From assembly GCF_040219335.1 (NCBI RefSeq), contig NZ_JAVJSQ010000019.1:186001-250000 (forward strand): a stretch of 64,000 bases of DNA. The letters run 5' to 3'. Position numbers and translations under genes: made by a program. The notes beneath the pieces were generated by a model. The model saw only the letters and a list, made by a program, of their open reading frames with translations, searched no databases and had not been told where the DNA came from. Of the stretch, positions 62,301 through 64,000 are shown piece by piece; position 1 is the stretch's first letter, and every line of letters begins with the position of its first letter. This DNA is from Gimesia sp. (lineage in GTDB: Bacteria; Planctomycetota; Planctomycetia; Planctomycetales; Planctomycetaceae).

Positions 62301-62619
62301 AGGTCAACTCGGAGCGGTCGCTTTATTTGACCGGGTTTTGAAACCGGAAGAAGTCAAGACTCATTTTGAGGCGGCGCAACTCAAACAGGACAAGCTGGCC
62401 CATGCGGAATATGTCGCCTCGCTGCTGGAGTCGGATCCCCTCTCCTGCTGGCCATTACGGACCGATAACCCCAACCTGGCCCAGGCCGCTGATATTACCG
62501 GACACAAAAACAATGGCACCTATGAAGGCCGTGATGACCTGGATCCTGCTCAGTTGACTCCCTGGCAACGGTACTGTCAGGCCCTGCTCTGCAGCAACGA
62601 GATGATGTACGTCGACTGA
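59383..62619 (+). CDS. planctomycete cytochrome C (PSCyt1)/DUF1549/DUF1553/LamG protein
   Basis: The 1078-residue protein has a signal peptide (VTVVIVFTNLFLALTLALSA), PSCyt1 with heme motif CYECH (53-57), and DUF1549 (about 155-390; [30 protein letters not shown]). A Lys/Glu-rich coiled segment (about 405-510) follows, then DUF1553 (about 580-820; RVMVNRVWQHHFGEGLVDTP, FNRRRLEAEVYRDSLL). A LamG-like domain is at the C-terminus (about 831-1010; GDQYSVSLWLKN, RVYLNGNPEPE). The position of the LamG differs from the copy at 46814, where it is internal. ATG 59389 is an alternative start. It is followed by DUF1501. Confidence 0.93.
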   Translation: MTMKTLRKVTVVIVFTNLFLALTLALSAADTNTDQAGLDFFEKKIRPVLIKHCYECHSAESKNLKGSLLLDTREGLITGGDSGTALVPGKPDESLVLETLHYSEDSYQMPPKGKLPDAVIADFKKWIKMGAPDPRKGDATSAKHAGIDFDKAREFWSFQPPKHYPAPQVKQADWPRNKIDHFILAAQEAKGFSPAPKADKRTLIRRVYFDLIGLPPTPQEVEQFVKDESPEAYSRLIDRLLQSPHYGERWGRHWLDVARYAEDNTNMGPHNGPYPHAYRYRDWVIKAFNEDMPYNEFVIRQLATDFLPETGPEDYPALGYMGLGPSYHKEVALSQVTLENRYADDWEDRVDSLCRGLLGLTMACARCHDHKYDPLTVEDYYGIAGVFASVRQTTRPIIPEKEVAKTQPARDQVDKLTEENKSLTDKVRDLNKRNALLKEQIKKAGKTEFALIAPRPDVKQQTTVKFPIPPVELKQNTELVTQHNQSIKANKAKIEEIKKNTPGFDLPLADALTEEQVRVEEISKDRMKIVYYPEKPRDLNVFIRGNAANLGKLVPRRFVRVLSDGKPEPFQNGSGRLELAQQIASRDNPLTARVMVNRVWQHHFGEGLVDTPSNFGSTGSRPSHPELLDDLAVWFMDQGWSIKKLHRLIMLSATYQQASNVEPTEAQKKDDPNNRLLTHFNRRRLEAEVYRDSLLAAGNNLDPAQAGPSGDIDDASFQRRGVYATVSRHKLSTFLQSYDFPDPAIHAARRSKTTTPLQQLFVLNSPFVRQQAQLLAKRYEGESSEQRIDAVYRTLFSRAPTPNEVQIGLQFIEQAADGTTPSPAQEQIPTFAGKRMKADVKQLGDQYSVSLWLKNQVPNEKRIITGYFFSRGKDGAVKAPGDHLGIAGKYRPNKAGRLFFYNGDQKRQSLFGTTVIQPGTWNHVVLCRDQNQIRVYLNGNPEPEIIGEAAPGYDKGVSEIILAGRNDNFSNFEGQLGAVALFDRVLKPEEVKTHFEAAQLKQDKLAHAEYVASLLESDPLSCWPLRTDNPNLAQAADITGHKNNGTYEGRDDLDPAQLTPWQRYCQALLCSNEMMYVD

Positions 62620-62675
62620 GCCTTGGTTTCCAACAAAACAGAGTGATCAACACAACTGTCTGAGAGATTGAAGAT

Positions 62676-64000
62676 ATGATTCCTTCCGATAATCTGAACC
62701 ATATGTCCCGCCGCGATATCCTCCAGAAAGTGGGAGGCGGGTTCGGGATGCTGAGTCTGGCTGGAATGCTCTCTGCTGCCGATGCGGCTCCTTCCAGTGT
62801 GCTGACACAGACGCCCCACTTCAAGCCAAAGGCCAAACGGGTTATCTTTCTGTTTATGAGCGGCGGTCCTTCGCAGGTCGATACCTTTGACCCCAAGCCA
62901 ATGCTGCAGAAGTTTGCGGGGCAGCGACCTAAAGAGGCCGACATCAGAACGGCTTCGAAAACCATGGGACTATTGCCCTCTCCCGTGAAATTCTTCAAGG
63001 CCGGTAAGTCGGGTATTCCGGTTGCCGAACATCTTTCCAAGACGGCAGAACACATCGACGATATGGCGATTATCCGCTCGATGCATACAGACTTCCCCAA
63101 CCATGCGCCGGCTCTCTGTATGATGAATCTGGGAACATTGACCCCGACGCGTCCCAGTCTTGGATCCTGGCTGACTTATGGACTCGGATCTGAAAATCAA
63201 AACCTGCCGGGATTCATCGCTCTCTGCCCGGGTAAACCGGTGGTCGGCCCCAAACTGTGGGGAAGCGCGTTTCTGCCGGGTAAGCACCAGGCGACACACA
63301 TCAACAATAAAGATCTGACTCCGGAGAAGATGATTCCGTTTCTGAAGAACGATGTCCTCTCATCCGATGAGCAGAAACGCCAGCTTGATCTGGTCCAGGC
63401 AATCAACAAACAGCATCTACAACCACGGGCCGGCGATAATGAACTGGAAACACGCATCAAATCAATGGAGATGGCGTACCGGATGCAGTTTGCAGCCACC
63501 GATGCCTTTGATATTTCCCGGGAACCGGAAAAACTGCAGGAAGCTTACGGGAAGAGTGAATTCTCCAAAGCCTGTCTGCTGGCACGGCGTTTGAGTGAAC
63601 GCGGCGTTCGGTTCGTGCAGGTCTATTATGGAAATCGGCAGCCCTGGGACACGCACAGCAATCACGACAAGAGCAACGAGCGGCTCTGTAAGGACATTGA
63701 CCAGCCGGTCGCTCAGCTCATGACCGATTTGAAACAGCGTGGTCTGCTCGATGAAACTCTTATCGTCTGGGGCGGCGAATTCGGTCGAACTCCAACCGCC
63801 CAGGGTGGCATCAACGGTCGCGATCATAATCCGTACGGCTTCTGCATGTGGCTGGCGGGAGGCGGGATCAAAGGGGGCACCATTCATGGTGAATCTGATG
63901 ACTTCGGATTCCGCGCGATGCAGGACAAAGTCCATGTGCACGACCTGCATGCCACGATTCTGCATCTGATGGGCATCGACCATGAGCGGCTGACCTATCA
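62676..64000 (+). CDS. DUF1501 protein (3' end outside window)
   Basis: The frame is open from ATG 62676 to the window edge (441 codons seen). After a short leader it has a Tat-like motif MSRRDILQKVGGGFGMLSLA. Then follow [60 protein letters not shown] and [18 protein letters not shown], the standard DUF1501 order. The last visible motif HDLHATILHLMGIDHERLTY is near the normal C-terminal end, so only about 20-30 residues should be missing. It is the partner of the upstream PSCyt1 gene (56-base gap). Confidence 0.92.
   Translation, partial: MIPSDNLNHMSRRDILQKVGGGFGMLSLAGMLSAADAAPSSVLTQTPHFKPKAKRVIFLFMSGGPSQVDTFDPKPMLQKFAGQRPKEADIRTASKTMGLLPSPVKFFKAGKSGIPVAEHLSKTAEHIDDMAIIRSMHTDFPNHAPALCMMNLGTLTPTRPSLGSWLTYGLGSENQNLPGFIALCPGKPVVGPKLWGSAFLPGKHQATHINNKDLTPEKMIPFLKNDVLSSDEQKRQLDLVQAINKQHLQPRAGDNELETRIKSMEMAYRMQFAATDAFDISREPEKLQEAYGKSEFSKACLLARRLSERGVRFVQVYYGNRQPWDTHSNHDKSNERLCKDIDQPVAQLMTDLKQRGLLDETLIVWGGEFGRTPTAQGGINGRDHNPYGFCMWLAGGGIKGGTIHGESDDFGFRAMQDKVHVHDLHATILHLMGIDHERLTY

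Noticed and set aside
62495-63100. Open frame of 201 codons on the - strand
   Set aside because: It spans the end of the PSCyt1 gene and the start of DUF1501, both supported on the + strand.
1-64000. tRNA, rRNA, CRISPR and insertion sequences
   Set aside because: No cloverleaf-like segment, no regular repeat-spacer array and no transposase or terminal repeats were found by reading both strands.

Overview
The window (about 50% G+C) reads as chromosomal DNA of a planctomycete, most likely a Gimesia-like member of the Planctomycetaceae. The evidence is the mix of families typical of that phylum: two gene pairs of a planctomycete cytochrome C/DUF1549/DUF1553 protein followed by a DUF1501 protein, a DUF1571 protein, a YdjY-domain protein, several secreted PQQ-type beta-propellers, and a long MoxR-DUF58-VWA operon. 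The genus is an inference; the phylum is well supported. I found no rRNA, tRNA, CRISPR array, insertion sequence or prophage.

Region 1 (1-18182, all + strand) is one long run of twelve genes with overlaps or short gaps. It holds a beta-propeller protein (cut at its 5' end), a SIMPL-domain protein, a prenyltransferase-fold repeat protein, a MoxR ATPase, a DUF58 protein, two large membrane-anchored VWA proteins, a DUF4175-like membrane coiled-coil protein, a secreted coiled-coil protein with CxxC pairs, a small secreted protein, a PA14/NPCBM-like protein and a secreted HEAT-like protein. It looks like one envelope machine in which MoxR remodels VWA proteins.

Region 2 (18213-24799, - strand) has a site-2-type protease, pgsA, a second beta-propeller protein, asnB and a GT4 glycosyltransferase. 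Region 3 (24940-33186) has a macro-domain/hydrolase pair, a YdjY protein, a Tat-exported sugar isomerase-like protein, a DUF1571 protein, HemQ and a large secreted alpha/beta hydrolase.

Region 4 (33496-39250) is the least ordinary. A divergent Clp/HSP100 unfoldase without N-domain converges, across a strong hairpin terminator, on a 945-residue SF2 helicase that overlaps galE. Region 5 (39406-45328) has a multi-membrane acyltransferase-like protein, queF, a GntR regulator with two winged helices, several small membrane or secreted proteins and a NADAR protein.

Region 6 (45349-64000) has two PSCyt1-DUF1501 loci. Between them lie an oxygenase-like gene broken by an in-frame TAG, small membrane proteins, an SGNH hydrolase, a zinc alcohol dehydrogenase, an MFS transporter with a large insert and a sialidase-like protein. 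The last DUF1501 gene runs off the right edge.
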